Shown: positions 1 through 12,594 of the stretch, piece by piece
Position numbering within the stretch: position 1 is the stretch's first letter
How the letters are laid out: each line of letters begins with the position of its first letter
Assembly (NCBI RefSeq): GCF_932276165.1
Contig: NC_063997.1
Coordinates: 5,156,001 to 5,220,000 of the forward strand
Direction of reading: 5' to 3'
DNA: 64,000 nt
Source: Plutella xylostella
Taxonomy: Eukaryota; Arthropoda; Insecta; Lepidoptera; Plutellidae
Position numbers and translations under genes: made by a program
Notes under the pieces: generated by a model
The model's database searches: none
The model's input: only the letters and a program-made list of their open reading frames with translations
What the model was told of the DNA's origin: nothing

Positions 1-238
1 AGCTATGGATACGTATTATACTTAATATTATTATTTATGCATGTCTTACATGTCCTGACACAAACACCGGCTTTGACCATTGTAATATGACTTCAATCGT
101 ATCCAAATACATGACAAGGCCCGTGCCCAGCAACATTCTGGGGAGTAGTGGAAGCAGCAGACATCCGACTTAGTACCTTACAATACGGCTACATTGTACC
201 AGGGCAACACTGCGACATTGCGGCATTTTAAAGTATAT
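1..238. other. No gene recognised
   Basis: Ordinary AT-rich sequence. No open frame with protein-like composition, splice-site pair or repeat structure was seen up to the foldback element that follows. Confidence 0.5.
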
Positions 239-1010
239 CCATATACATGGTTATTGGTAAGTAGACCAGATCCTTTCAGGAGGTGATAAAGGAAGCCATT
301 TCCAGACGTTTGAACCCTATAATGCATTATCCGAAACTTAACCATCTCTACGAAATTTAATATTTAAGTTTTTTTAATTTTTTTGCCAAAATTTTATGTT
401 TAAAACCAAAAAAAAAAAACTAGCCATGTTTCAATTTTTTTTTGGTTGTTTTGCAGAAGCAAAACCTTAATAAACTAATTAAAATAATCAAATTTGCATT
501 ATTTGACTTCAAATTACACCCAATACCTCAAAAATAGTTAAACATTTTAAAAAAATATTGAGAACGTAAAAACAAATAAGTTAAATTGAAAAAGAATGTC
601 ATATGACAAATTTTTGTGCACTTTAGCTTAAAAACATAGTCAACTTATAAGCTTTCAAATAAGATATTTCAATATCAAATCAATTAAGGTATCACCAAGA
701 TATGGCCAAAACAATCAGCACAGGCGGACGAAATTCAACAGGAAAACTAACAAAATTAGCCTAATTTAAAGGTAAAAAGTGTGATTGTTTTCAGTCCTGT
801 TGACTTTAGTATGGAATCCCCTATTGAGTTTTCTCCGCTTTATCTGGTTGTTTTGGCCATATATTGTTAACTTATAAGCTTTCAAATAAGATATTTCAAG
901 ATCAAATCGGTTTAGATATCACCAAGATATGGCCAAAACAACCAGAGAAAGCGGAGAAAACTCAATACTCCTGAAAGGATCAGGTCTACTTACCAATAAC
1001 CCTGTATATT
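239..1010. mobile_element. Non-autonomous DNA element with 40-bp inverted ends and an internal direct repeat
   Basis: The ends at about 239-282 and 969-1010 are inverted copies of each other over about 40 bp with few mismatches (core GGTTATTGGTAAGTAGACC). Inside, a segment of about 75 bp starting CTTATAAGCTTTCAAATAAG occurs twice in direct orientation, at about 645-719 and 871-945, each time ending near GATATGGCCAAAACAA. There is no coding capacity, so this is a MITE-like deletion derivative of unknown superfamily. Target duplication is not clear. Confidence 0.6.
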
Positions 1011-2616
1011 TACCGATTAATAATAAATAATATGGTGTATCCTGTCGGTGAATATCATTGCATTACAGATGTTTATGAAGTGTTTCTTGTCTATCCAGTT
1101 GAGTGACTAACATTTAAATACCACATGTAATGTACATTCATGTAATGTAATGTGGCCTTTACACGTAATAACAATATCGTCAAAAAGACTTACTCATTAA
1201 TATCTCCTTATTCATTTTCACTGATGCAAATATACCGTCCCGTAAACCCATAATGATGTATGAAAACCTATTCATTTTGGTAATCGTGTTAAAACCAGCC
1301 GTTTTATTTGATGACCGTTTGCTAAGCCGAATTGTAAACGGTTTATAATCCCTAATGCGATGTTGAAACGAGACCGGCTACGCTTCGCGACCGGTATATA
1401 TAGATCATGTAACCGTATGTAACTGTACCGTACATAATTATAAATATACATACATAATAATGTGATGACATTAATTACAGACCAGTCATATAATGCGTGT
1501 GGGTTAGTTTAGCTTAGCTCGCAGAGTCGCATAGCTGACACAGCTTTCATACACGCTTGCACACCGCAAGTATGAGATAAGTGTGCCTAGAAACTAGTAC
1601 CATATTAACATCAGTAATAGTTAAATTATTCTATTTAGTATCTAAGTTTCATACAATAACAACAACCATAAATTCTGCGTATCTTTCTATCCTATCAAAT
1701 ACGAGTACATTGGAACCTATTCTAACAGATCTTTATAAGTTTAGCTACCGAATGTACAATGATGTCTACACGGCATTATAATTTAATGAAAATGCTAAAC
1801 AAAGGGTATGTATTATACTTATTAATAAATCATAGCTCACTTTCAATTTTACAAGTGTAAGTTTTTTCCTCTAATACTGAAATAACTCAGTAACGTAAGA
1901 CATAAAGTAATTATCATGGCCGCCCCTATATAAAAATACATACCGGTCAAAATCATAACCCTCCTTTTTGTTTCGCCGTAGTCGGGTATATTGCATTAAT
2001 TTTCAATTTAATTCAGCTTAAATTGGATCACAGTCAATATTACAACTCTTTACTAAAATATTTGGGTTACGCGTTATTGCTGGCACCAACGTGGAAAGAT
2101 GATCTGGACTTATTACAAAAATACCAGTAGGTACTTAGCTTAGTAATTGCTAATAATTAGTTCTAAACAAGCATTTCATCTAATTACTTAGCCATATATT
2201 TGAATTGGCGTGGTCTGCAAGCGTTATCAAAGCAAAGTTATCCGGAATCTACCGGGTGCTTAGAGAAAGTTTCTCTAACGAGTCTTTAGATTTACTGGTG
2301 CCTTAGTTGCCGGAAGAAATATAGCTCTGGAATATGTGGATTGTGGACCGAGTACATACAAAGTTCTAGGGTTTTTATTAGTTCCAATTATTAGCTATTA
2401 TACGAGCATTTCAAGATAAACTTGACTAGCTAGTAGTAGCTTTACAATCGCATTTTGATAGAAAATTAAATGCTGTGTTGCTAAAGTGGTAAGTATAGTA
2501 AGTTGAAAAGGGGTGATTCGGAGTATTCGTAGTATCATCTACAACAACGACTACGAATTTTCAAAATTCGCGAAAAAAAAGAATCAACCAACTATGTATA
2601 TATTTGCTGCTGGCTA
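1011..2616. other. No gene recognised
   Basis: AT-rich intergenic DNA. The only longer open frame (1581-1781) has random-looking composition and no splice context. Nothing else supportable was seen. Confidence 0.5.
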
Positions 2617-2855
2617 TCCTAACTAATATAATAAATAAATATAAATAAAAATTATAAATGCGAAAGTAACTGTGTCTGTCTGTCTATCTGTCTTTCTGTC
2701 TGTTACTCTTTCACGCCAAAACTACTGAACGGATTTGAATGAAATTTGGTATACATACGGTGTAGACCCTGCGAAAGAACCTAGGGTACTTTTTATCCCG
2801 GAATTCCCACGGGAAAACTTTTTAAGGCGAAGCGAAGCGCGCGGGAACAGCTAGT
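2617..2855 (+). mobile_element. Lep1-like non-autonomous Helitron, copy 1
   Basis: Begins TCCTAACTAATATA and has a short imperfect GTCT/ATCT microsatellite. It continues through the conserved block containing CTACTGAACGGATTTGAATG, then CCCGGAATTCCCACGGG and GGCGAAGCGAAGCGCGCGG, and ends in CTAGT, a Helitron-type CTRR-like end preceded by a GC-rich hairpin. Three more copies lie in the window. This one has an extra AT-rich stretch near its 5' end, so it is the most diverged. Confidence 0.75.
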
Positions 2856-3126
2856 AGTATATATAGTGGCGTAGCTCATGTCTGTCACCAAACGCTGAAG
2901 AAGTAACTACAGTCGTACCAACATTTGTGTATCTATATGTGACCATACCATTTGGTGTGAACCGTAACATTGTCTAAGATAAACGGACAACAAGGGTGGA
3001 GTTTATCTGCTGAACTATGGCCACGTAGCGGCTGACGCGGCAGAATTACCCGGCCCGGTCCCGGACCGCTCCGCTTGCACCCGGCTCTACCCGGGCCGAA
3101 TTATCATCAGCGAATATCTTAAACGA

Positions 3127-3205
3127 ATGGTTGGTGCAGTGGTTAGTGTCTTACACGAACTCTTGTAAGGTTCGAAACCCGGCCGGGACAAGTAAAAGTT
3201 TATAA
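3127..3205 (+). repeat. tRNA-derived SINE head (A and B boxes)
   Basis: An A-box-like TGGTGCAGTGG at about 3132-3142 and an exact B box GGTTCGAAACC at 3169-3179 lie at tRNA-like spacing. The flanks do not close into an acceptor stem, so a SINE promoter or decayed tRNA is more likely than a working tRNA gene. Confidence 0.4.
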
Positions 3206-3209
3206 ATTT

Positions 3210-5395
3210 TGGGGTCAACTTACCCGCGATTCGTGAAAATTCTAACTAAACTGGGGGAGTCACAGTCACTGTATTTCTAAAAGGCTAAATTCTAGTGACT
3301 ATGGTACGTTTCAAAACCATCACGTTATATATTTTTTACCTACAGCTTTTGGGTGAATATGAAGCCGACCTGCAAGATACCTGACTTGGCCGAGCCTTAT
3401 CTATCAACAAAGCCTACCTGGCCAGCCTGACCCTGGCTTAGCATTCCTGGCAAGACTTGCTTTCAAACTGTGATAATAATTATTTTTGTATCGAGTTTCT
3501 AAAGGTAAGAAACCTTTAACTCTAGTTTAAACAAAAACTCCTTCGTTATTTTTCATAACATGAGAAAAGCCGCTTATGTCTCATTCAGTTTTTTTCATAG
3601 CTCGCAGTAAATGTTTAAACATATATTTAAAAGCTACCTCGTCTATGAAATGAATGCTAATAACAGATAATTTATGTAACAGTTGTTCTAACGCTTGTGC
3701 TAATATTTGTTTTTCACGTTAGTCAAGTCACTTTATTATGAGAGATTTTTCCCACATGTGAGGATTGTCGACTAGAGCAAATCATAATTATATTTGCATA
3801 AAAATTATAAGTACTTTAATTTCGACCCTGTATTTATACAAAGCAGCCATAAAGTTTTATGATCTGTATAATCTTTTAACTTGCTGTTGAATACGAATTA
3901 TTTAAGTTTTGTACAGTGAGTACACTGATGGGACTTAGTTTATTTATCTTGCAACAATGACTGCACTGCAAAGTTAAATTTAATTTACTTTACTATAATA
4001 TTTAACATTCCAAAGTTTGCTCTGTGTACCTAACTGTTTCTTGATAGCAATTTCAAGCTGCCCGAGTTGAATGTCCTCAAACTAAATAGGATTCCGTATT
4101 AGTCAGAATAAAATATCTTTCACACCACGTGTGTACGATGTACGTATCGTTACAAATGTCACTGCAAAATTATACTGAGTACCAACTACTACCAGTACCA
4201 AGTATCGTTAGTTGTAGAGAATATTGCTGATAAATAATTCTGTAAGTAACGTTACATTCTGAGAGACTGTCTGAATGTGACCAACGGGCCACCCGCATAC
4301 AAAATGTTCGCGATAAGGTCATAGCAATTTAGCGTTCGCGGGTCATAGGTAAGTTTATCCGTTGGCCATGCAGGTTCATCCTGCATCCTGTAGACGATTG
4401 CCGCTCTCCAACGAACGCAGTGTTTAGTGTTTGCCAACCCTGACTCGTTGCCAACGATCCAACGAACCGACTGACCGACAGCGGGTTTCATTGCTAACTA
4501 ACAAACACTGCAGGAAATGCGATCCATTCAATTTTGCCGTGAGAATGGTCATTTCTAGTGTTGCGTTGCGGCAAAATCAATCGAAAAAACAATCGTTTTT
4601 TTTTTAATTACAAATGTACAAAAATCTTGTTTAGGAAGTGACTGAGCCTTTGTGAAATCGCGGTAGAGGCATTATAAGTACCTAATGATAAAATAAATCT
4701 ATCATATACGAATACAACATAGACATACGTATATTATAATGTACGTGTCTGAGTGAGAACACAGTGAGATCGAGAGCGTCACAACTTACGTGCTCGCAGC
4801 GGAATGAGTTCAATAAGACCGCATGCAGTAACGATGTGGTTTGCGCAGCCACTTCGCATCCACGTCTTATCCTTATTGGAAACCATACACATATATTTGC
4901 ACCTACCTAGCTGTTTATTAGCACGTAAAATTTGGTCTTGTTATGCTAGTGAGAAGCTGTTTCCAGGAAAACCCTTGGCAATCCTTAGCACTTGTTATAA
5001 TTATCTGTTTTAAACGTGCTTATATATTGACTGAAATTCTACAACTCTCTCCTTAATTAGGTATTTCGTAACTAATTTGCATTTTCCGGGTACCTACTTT
5101 TAAAGACGTACCTACATAGATTTTTTCCATCTTGAAACTTTAAGCTATTGTATAAAGGTGCTCTATGCAAGAATATGGATATTGTATTCTATAGCATACG
5201 TCTCGAGTAGGCTGAAAATGAAAATATCTTTCGTTGTGAAGGCAATACATTCAGCCGGCATTTCAGCAGGAAACAGTTCAGCCGTTTCCGATACGTGAAT
5301 TGTGGAACGTGTGGAGTCCATTTTCCTTGAATTTGCTGTTCAATAAAAATATGCTATGGTAATGAGGAGTACATTTTCTTTTGTATAATTTCTCT
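3210..5395. other. No gene recognised
   Basis: AT-rich DNA. Open frames at 4252-4491 (minus) and 4804-5013 (plus) match no family I know and lack good splice or promoter context. Confidence 0.45.
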
Positions 5396-5521
5396 CCTCC
5401 AAGGTAGTCTGGAAGAAATTACTCCTAGTAATAAGGCCGCCATTTGTAACTTCTATCTTGTGCATACTCTATTGTAATTTATGTGTTTGTGTGCAATAAA
5501 GAATTATCTATCTATCTATTA
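5396..5521 (+). repeat. LINE 3' UTR fragment with (TATC)n tail
   Basis: Contains the block TGGAAGAAATTACT...AATAAGGCCGCC, then a CAATAAAG polyadenylation-like word, then a TATC microsatellite. The same layout recurs at 6826-6965 and, without the tail, at 38485-38590. This fits the 3' end of a non-LTR retrotransposon family. No coding part remains. Confidence 0.5.
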
Positions 5522-6369
5522 CTCGTATTTAACATTCTGTGTAAAAAGTATCTCCAACGAATTAACCAATCATTAGAATATTTTTTAAACGCTGTTTCCA
5601 GAGTTGTGTTTAGTATATAAGTACTCGCTCCGAATTTCCCAGAGTATTATGTACTTTAGTTTAGCATTATCTTATTTAAAGTTCTTGTTTGGTGTATTAA
5701 TTCTTACCCTTGGTTATAAAAACTATATGTTCTGCATGGTGGCGGTGGTAGGAAATGAAATCGATTTTCAATCTAGGTACGAGTATATCGTAACCACTAT
5801 TTGTCACGAACTCTCATCTGCAATAAATTATTTTCGTTCCATGCAATATTATGTCTCTAAAACCGATCCGGTTGCGGTTCTATTCCAATTCATTTCAATA
5901 CGTCATTTCGGTTTGTCAAAACGGGAATCGCTGGAATCGCTTGACCCGGAACATAAATCTGAAATGACGTAGTGTTTGTGTTCGCGATTGCTCCGCTGGC
6001 TACACGAAACTAACTCTTATTACAGTGCGACAGAATGTTTTCTCAATTGGAAACTTACACAGTTTTCCTAACCAGGGGACAGGATAAAATGAATGATCTG
6101 TGTGTGCAGTGCAGGCCAGTTGGTAGACGGTAGGATTTGTCGATTTGATTTCAGTGCATTGTAAACTGGCGAATGTTTATGAAGATTGGATTTTTAAACC
6201 GCATGACTTTGATTTTACGTACGATACATCGTAGATATATCTATAAAATTCACGAACAGGTAAGCACCACTGAGAAGGCAAGGCCATCACAGATAAGAGA
6301 GCCTATTAGTGGCGAAGGGTCCATACATTCCCATCGGATTCCCTATTGGATTTACGAATTTGATATTTG

Positions 6370-6495
6370 AACCTCTTGAGACCCAGAGACCTCATACGAT
6401 GACATAAGTGGAGACCCACAACAGGGTTAAGACAAACGCAGCCGCCGAAAACTGAAAGTTAAGAACTTTTAGGTCTCTGGGTCTCACGGGGTTAA
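6370..6495. mobile_element. Small foldback MITE
   Basis: The inverted arms share GAGACCCAGAGACCT on the left and AGGTCTCTGGGTCTC on the right. The right end reads GGGGTTAA, which would suit a TTAA-targeting (piggyBac-like) element, but the left flank is not TTAA, so the class is open. Non-coding. Confidence 0.5.
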
Positions 6496-6825
6496 TATGC
6501 ATATCACGATATTTCATAGTTAGAGTACTAAAATTTTTTCATTGGTTAATTTAGTTATCATCCACGTCATCACTCATGTTGTTTCATGTTTAAAGGCTGA
6601 GCTTCGCCTAAAAAAAATAACACTGTCACTAGAGCTTATTTACCTACAATTTAGCCGACCAGAACCTCCGATAGATAGCCGTTGGTACCTAGTAGATTAG
6701 AAAGGCCTTCTGAAAAGGCTTCTTGAAAGAAGCGTAATTGTGCTGTTAACGGTTTCAACATATGTTGTTTTGTTATTGTTGGTACACCGCCCTCTAAATT
6801 GTCACTTTGTTTCCGCTATATATAA

Positions 6826-6965
6826 GGTTGCCTGTAAGAGATCGCCCTCAGCGATAAGGCCGCCTATTGTACATTAGTTCTAGTCTATAAGTATGTTTTT
6901 TTTTGTATGTCTGATTTATGTGGTGTTCAATAAAGCAATATTCTATTCTATTCTATTCAATTCTA
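6826..6965 (+). repeat. LINE 3' UTR fragment with (TATTC)n tail
   Basis: GGTTGCCTGTAAGAGATCGC, then GCGATAAGGCCGCC, a CAATAAAG word and TATTC repeats. Same family as 5396-5521 and 38485-38590, but with a pentamer rather than a tetramer tail. Confidence 0.55.
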
Positions 6966-7020
6966 TGTATTTAGCTTGCGCCAAAACCACGACTAGTCCG
7001 AGCGGTATTAAACTTACTGG

Positions 7021-7139
7021 AGGGTTACTCTATAGTGACGAAAAACGAACGAACGAGAGCTGTCGTGCAATCGGCACGTTATACAACGAGATAACTCCGA
7101 AACTTAGTTTTTTGTCATATTAATATAGAGTGACCCCCC
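7021..7139. mobile_element. MITE with GGGTTACTCTATA / TATAGAGTGACCC ends
   Basis: The arms are imperfect inverted repeats that continue inward as ACGAAAAAC and GTTTTTTGTC. A related copy, with the same GGGGGGTCACTCTA end and an AAAAAACTAAGTTTC subterminal block, lies at 28204-28338. A third end-like scrap is near 55863. Confidence 0.5.
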
Positions 7140-8846
7140 TGACTGATTAAATAATATAATAATTATTGTATATCATCCCATCCTAACCTGCTTGCTTGAC
7201 TGCTTGTACGCCTTTTTATTTTACGTTCGACGTCCTCTTGAATTTGTAAATAGCCAGAGGGCATTTTCAACAGAAACGATGGAATGAATTTCCAGATAAA
7301 TTTAATAAAAACAACCCAATTGTATTTGTCCTCAAGTCTCAGCTTAGTTCGCAGATAATTTGAAACTGTTGTGTGTATACGTGATCGGCAACTGAGCAAC
7401 TGTCCATAAGGGGTCAATTCTGAAATCTATAAAAAACGGTTTTCCTTTAAAACATTTACTTAATTTAAAACTTGAACAAAATATATTTTACGTTTTAAGT
7501 TGGTAATATTCCGATACGCTGTTAAACAAAACTGCGCACTAATATTTTCAGAACACCGTGTATAATTGCTTGCTTGCCGTGCTTGTCGAAAATATTATAA
7601 ACGCGGTTTCAAGTTTCCGAGAGTACTAAAATGGAACATTTACGCTATACAGGGGGCTGCATGGATCAACCGAAATAAACAATAATCCTTAGGCATTAAA
7701 GAGTGTCATTAAATCATATCTAGGTACTACAGACGCAGCTGTTAAAATTTACGAGCGGTTTTACCAATGAAGTTAAAACTTAGAATATTATATTAGTTGC
7801 GGAGGACAAATTTTATTCTTAGCTCCAGCGTGAGAGGTTTGAGTCAACGTATGAATATTTAATTTAATTATCTACAACTCGATTTACGTTGGGTTTGTTT
7901 GCATAATCTTATATTCAGCTTCCACATACTTTATATCTCTGATGAATGCAAATGAGCTGACTTTTCTTTTCTTAACTGACCTATTAAGAAACTGATTTTA
8001 AATTCGGGTACCTTTATTATCTATTGATAAATTAAAAAAACTTAAAACAGAGAGGTACATAACCTCTGCTGTTGCCGTACTCCCCAAGCTATACATTCCC
8101 TAAATTGGCCATTATTCTTTCAGTTCAGATTAAGAAATCAGTCGTGAGTTCTTTATAAGAAAGGCACATGAATAAAGACATTCAGGCGTCTCGATACAGT
8201 GCCACATCCACTGAAAGGAACAAAACCTTTTTGTTATGTTAATACTGTTCGTACTTCAGACAAGCGAAAATGAAGCCCTTGGCAAAATAGGAGACAATAT
8301 TTGGAATCTTATCTTGCCTAATAATCATTATAACAGTTCTCTATAACATGAATGATCTAATTCACCCATGATAATGATCAATTCTGTCATCATGCTAGCA
8401 GGAAACGGTTGGCACTTTTTAAATTCACAGTAGGTAGATATCAAATATTTTGTGTAGACTACACACAAGAGCCATAACACCCTTTATTGAAACACTAAAC
8501 GACTAAACGTCTGCTTGTGAACTTTTATTGTTTTATTGGACCGTTGTTACAACCTTTTAACGACTTACAAAGTTAATCCTGAATCCACTTAACTTTTGTC
8601 CCTTAAAAGTCGCGGCGTGACTGTGAAAGTGCGCTGAGTTTTCTTTATATTTGTTTTCTCTTGAAGGTTCCACAGGGTGTTGCAAAAGTGATACACTAAG
8701 ACGAAAGGCGGTTTCATTTTAAAACACGTTTTAAAATTCGCAAAAAAAACTAAACAACCTTTTTTTATGTGGAGCACACAATTTGTTTCCTTTTGTTTTC
8801 TGATTATTTTCTTTTTGGCTTATTACTTGGTGCCTTTTTGCAACAG
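7140..8846. other. No gene recognised
   Basis: AT-rich sequence without a supportable gene. The open frames at 7163-7417 and 8589-8777 (minus) look like chance. Confidence 0.4.
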
Positions 8847-8983
8847 CCTGTAGTTTTTCCCGTGGAAGGTTCTAGAGGAGGTGGATCGCCGCTCGGAATC
8901 CTCAATGAAAGGACAATGCATCGCCGGATATTGGCTGTCCTCGATGCGACCCCACCGCCGCCACTACACTGCCAATATAAAAG
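8847..8983 (+). CDS. Candidate internal coding exon, unrecognised
   Basis: A pyrimidine-rich tract and CAACAG acceptor precede a 137-nt GC-balanced block in AT-rich surroundings. A donor AAG|GTAGAG follows. The frame is open throughout (45 codons plus 2 nt) and encodes a basic, proline-containing peptide with the run PLGILNERTMHRRILAVLD and then DATPPPP. I do not recognise a family, and no matching neighbour exon was found within several kb. It could belong to a long gene spread over the AT-rich flanks, or be an exon-like chance or transposon remnant. Confidence 0.3.
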
Positions 8984-10540
8984 GTAGAGTTGGAAAGGTA
9001 GATCTAGGTGTCTCCGTGATCAGTCGATTTTATAACAAAAGTTTTGTGGTTTAAATTACTTCTACAGGGTCTAACATTTACACTACATATTTTAGTATCC
9101 TTATGATATTGGAGCAGAGTGCAAGAATGGAGGATCCCCGAGTGACGACCGGTTTAAAAGTGGCACTCGCTTTGAAGAAAAATAGAAATTAAACCATTGA
9201 ACAAGTTCTTATTCGTAGCTCATTGCATAAAATCTCGGAAACTTTATGCTGTAGTCGATAAAAATGCAAATGGAACGCGACAGCCAGCCTGATTTTATCG
9301 AAGGCACTGTGTGAAAGTTCAATATATTTAATACTTAACGTTACGATGTATAAAATAATATTTTGTCGCTCGGAGCGTCGTTTAATAATAAGTTTCTGTG
9401 TAAAAATTTAAAATATATTGCTTTCAGCGTTCAGCGCCGTAATAACTTTAAACTATGCACTCGTAAAAGTGTCTCTTCGTTGTATAACGAAGCAAGTTTC
9501 AATAAATTTTATTCTATTAATGTTATGAACGCGGAGGATCGTTCAATATTTTCTTTAAGTTTTCTATTGCAGTAAATATTTTTCTTTGAAAATGTTTGTA
9601 TCATTTTAAACGTTTCCGCGATGCAAGTTATTTTTATTTGCAAACTCACATATTAAATATTTATCAAAACAAAAATAGCATATTTCAAAATATCCGAATG
9701 CGTTTCACGAACTATGTTTTTTTTTTAATATTATAGTTAATGGTTCCTTAAAAGGATTTTTTCTTATTGTTTCAGTGTATCCCATTCTTTCGGATCTACC
9801 CGGCCACCCTATATGCATAAGGTGTAATACTTATGTATTTGGAAGTAAGTACATACAATAGGGTCAGGGAAGAGTAATAATAAAATATATGAACTATAAT
9901 ATAACTTTATAAACAGACTCATAATTTGTTCAATAATGCCTTTATGTAGTGTGTGTTATTTTCATGATGATGGGTAAACCAAACCCAATTTCACGATAAT
10001 TATATCTTTTTATTACCCCCCTGACGCCTGTTTTTTTTAATAAAAACTGCTATGATTCTAAATTTTTCTCCTCCGTGGAAAAACAAAATTGCCTTTAATG
10101 TCAGAGTAGATTAACCGAATTGTGAATTAAAATTTAGAGGGCCAAATGGAATAACTTTGAGGGTTAATGGACCTTTTAGCCTTTGCTTTCAGTGATGTCT
10201 AAGAAATTTATAATTATAGCCTTTTTGATAGAACTAAGATTTACTTTTAATCTAGTTTTGGAAATTCGCGAAAAAAATATTTGGTGCTTCATAGTTAAAA
10301 GTCGTGATCGTGACCAACAAGTATTGTTTCTTTCCTAGTTTTTTAAAAATTTGTAGAACAAAAGTTATTGCTGACCATGACACTCATCTTCATCACTTCC
10401 ATAAAAATTTGGAATTTATCATGTAATTTTGTCGTTATGTATGAATGTGATAATTAGATATCTATAACAATTATGCATGTACATCATATATGAGTTATAC
10501 CTATGATTATGTATGTGAGTTATGAAAAAAAAAACAAAGG
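8984..10540. other. No gene recognised
   Basis: AT-rich. The open frame at 9363-9575 is Asn/Ser/Lys-rich and looks like chance. If the exon at 8847-8983 is real, this is probably intron. Confidence 0.4.
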
Positions 10541-10662
10541 TAGGTACCATTGACGAGATATAAGGTTTAGATTTGAATTTTTATCCAAATGAATACAGAA
10601 ATTCATTTAATTGGATAAAAATTAAAATCTAAACCTTATAAATATCTCGTCAATGGAACCTA
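10541..10662. mobile_element. Foldback hairpin element
   Basis: Inverted arms of about 50 nt (left core CATTGACGAGATATAAGG, right core AATATCTCGTCAATG) are separated by a short loop around 10595. Non-coding MITE-like palindrome with a few mismatches and small indels between the arms. Confidence 0.65.
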
Positions 10663-10958
10663 TTTTAAGGAAAGTCACGTGACCAAAAAAGTTTCCGTGG
10701 CTTTTTTTAACACTACACCCGGTATAAGTTTAGACATTGCACCGATTTTACTTCGTTTGAGTTTTTGCACTTCAATAATGGTGTTGTAATTTTATTTTGA
10801 TGTGAAAAATAGTAGAATAATACTGTGCTACCACAAAAAACTTTTAAAACTGTTTAACTAGTGTTTAAAACGAAATTTGACAGATTTTGTAGGCGTTTGA
10901 CAGCGCTAAACATCTGTTAAATACTGTCTAAGTTTTTGTATTAAGGCCCCTATAATTT

Positions 10959-11045
10959 AGAACCAATTTCTCCATAGTCGGTTAGAGCATAACCAGGTAT
11001 TAGTAGTTGACTTTTGATAACCGACAATGGTGAAATTGGCACTTA
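10959..11045. mobile_element. MITE, copy related to 33775-33921
   Basis: Left part AACCAATTTCTCCATAGTCGG and right part GGTGAAATTGGCAC are the degenerate ends of the same family seen at 33775-33921. The internal words TAACCAGG and GTTGACTTTTGA are also shared. Confidence 0.5.
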
Positions 11046-12582
11046 AGCTTGCAGAGATTGCACGTCTAACGCCACCTACACGGGATGCCTGGAACCATCA
11101 CGTTACAACTGTGTTGATGCTTGAAGTTAGTTAGACATCGCTGCACGAACCGTAAGCAACAAGTGATAAACGTAGTTCGAATTCTCAACACTAGAGAGCA
11201 TTTTTTTGGTTTTATTAATTACGAGAATGTAAGGTAGTGACTCCATAATTAAAGTATTTCATGATACATAATAGCTAAAAATATGAATGAACTTAATTGA
11301 GTCAGAAAATGCACGGTTTGCAACGGGTCATAACTAGGTATTTGTTATAAGTAATTATGACTCTATCATCTATGTAGGTACTTGCGATAGGTAACTACCA
11401 TTTTATTGTATTCAAAATCTATTGAATTTGACACTAGTTACTTCGTAAGTAAATGATAGTTATTTTTGACTTCACGATAGCCCCATAAATCATTACATAA
11501 GTCTCTACATAATAAAATTAAGTAAGTGCTTACTTAACAATTACAATCTATCCCTGTACCACCCAGCAAGTCCCATGGATACCCTACTCCAGCTATTTGA
11601 TGTCATTATGTTTTTTGTTTTTGCCAAATTGTGTTCGGCGAACAGAGCTTCTCCGAAAATCTGTTTTGGTTCGCATCTAAACAGTGAGTTTCGGTGAACT
11701 GTTTCATTATGTAACAACAATATTTATTTTTTCCAATGGCTGTTTTTTGTCAATTTTATATGTTTAATGTTATAACATTTTAGTCGGTACTTATAGTATG
11801 ATTGCATTATAAATATGGTTATGACGTATGGTGCTGAATGTGTATAATTATAGGTATTTCATGAAATTTATAGGTGTGTTTTTCTATTATCATAAGCGCG
11901 ATATAATGACTCTGGGTACGCGTAACATAATATAGGTATACTTACCATGTACGTACCCAAATATATGGACACGTTCAATATAACTTAAGATATTTTACCG
12001 CTGATCTTGGATCTTACCGTACGTATATTATGTTTACTAAAAAAAACAAGTAAGTTGAATAAAGTCTCTTAGCGTCTTATTATCATTCATTTGGCTCCGA
12101 CACTCGTTTAATCACTGCTTTTAATGCTGTGTTGCCGTATTTTTTACGTTAAAGTAAAATTTCTAGGAATACGGTCGGGCATATTTTTTATTAAACTTTT
12201 GCTGCGGAAACATGTAATAAGGCAGATTTTCTTGGAAGGTACGAAAGGAAAATATTTTGTTTTATAAAAAACTATGTAAAGTAAGAATATTGAAATACGC
12301 TTGCAAGTTAAGGCGATCATAAAAATATCTTTAAAAGCGTTTTTCTGTTTAAAAGTGATTTTCCTTAAACTGCTTTTCTAATTTATTTTGTTAGTCATGC
12401 TAATTAATTTTTTTTAATACCTGCCTAGAAACTAAAAGTTAATTTCATTTCCAATAGCAAAAGCCGTTTTTAATGATTTTAAAATTAACAAGCCAGAATT
12501 ACCTATTTAATATTTAACCATAGAAGTAATAAAATTTACTAACATTTTGTCAAAACAAGAGCTCAACACTAGATTATTATTC
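11046..12582. other. No gene recognised
   Basis: AT-rich intergenic DNA with many TAGGTA/TACTTA words and no protein-like open frame. Confidence 0.45.
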
Positions 12583-12594
12583 AAGAAGAAGTAC

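Noticed and set aside
3127..3205. Functional tRNA gene
   Set aside because: A and B boxes are present, but the flanks do not form an acceptor stem, and the sequence runs on as a SINE-like body.
4252..4491. 79-residue minus-strand open frame
   Set aside because: No recognisable motif, splice site or neighbour; length is within chance for this GC-balanced patch.
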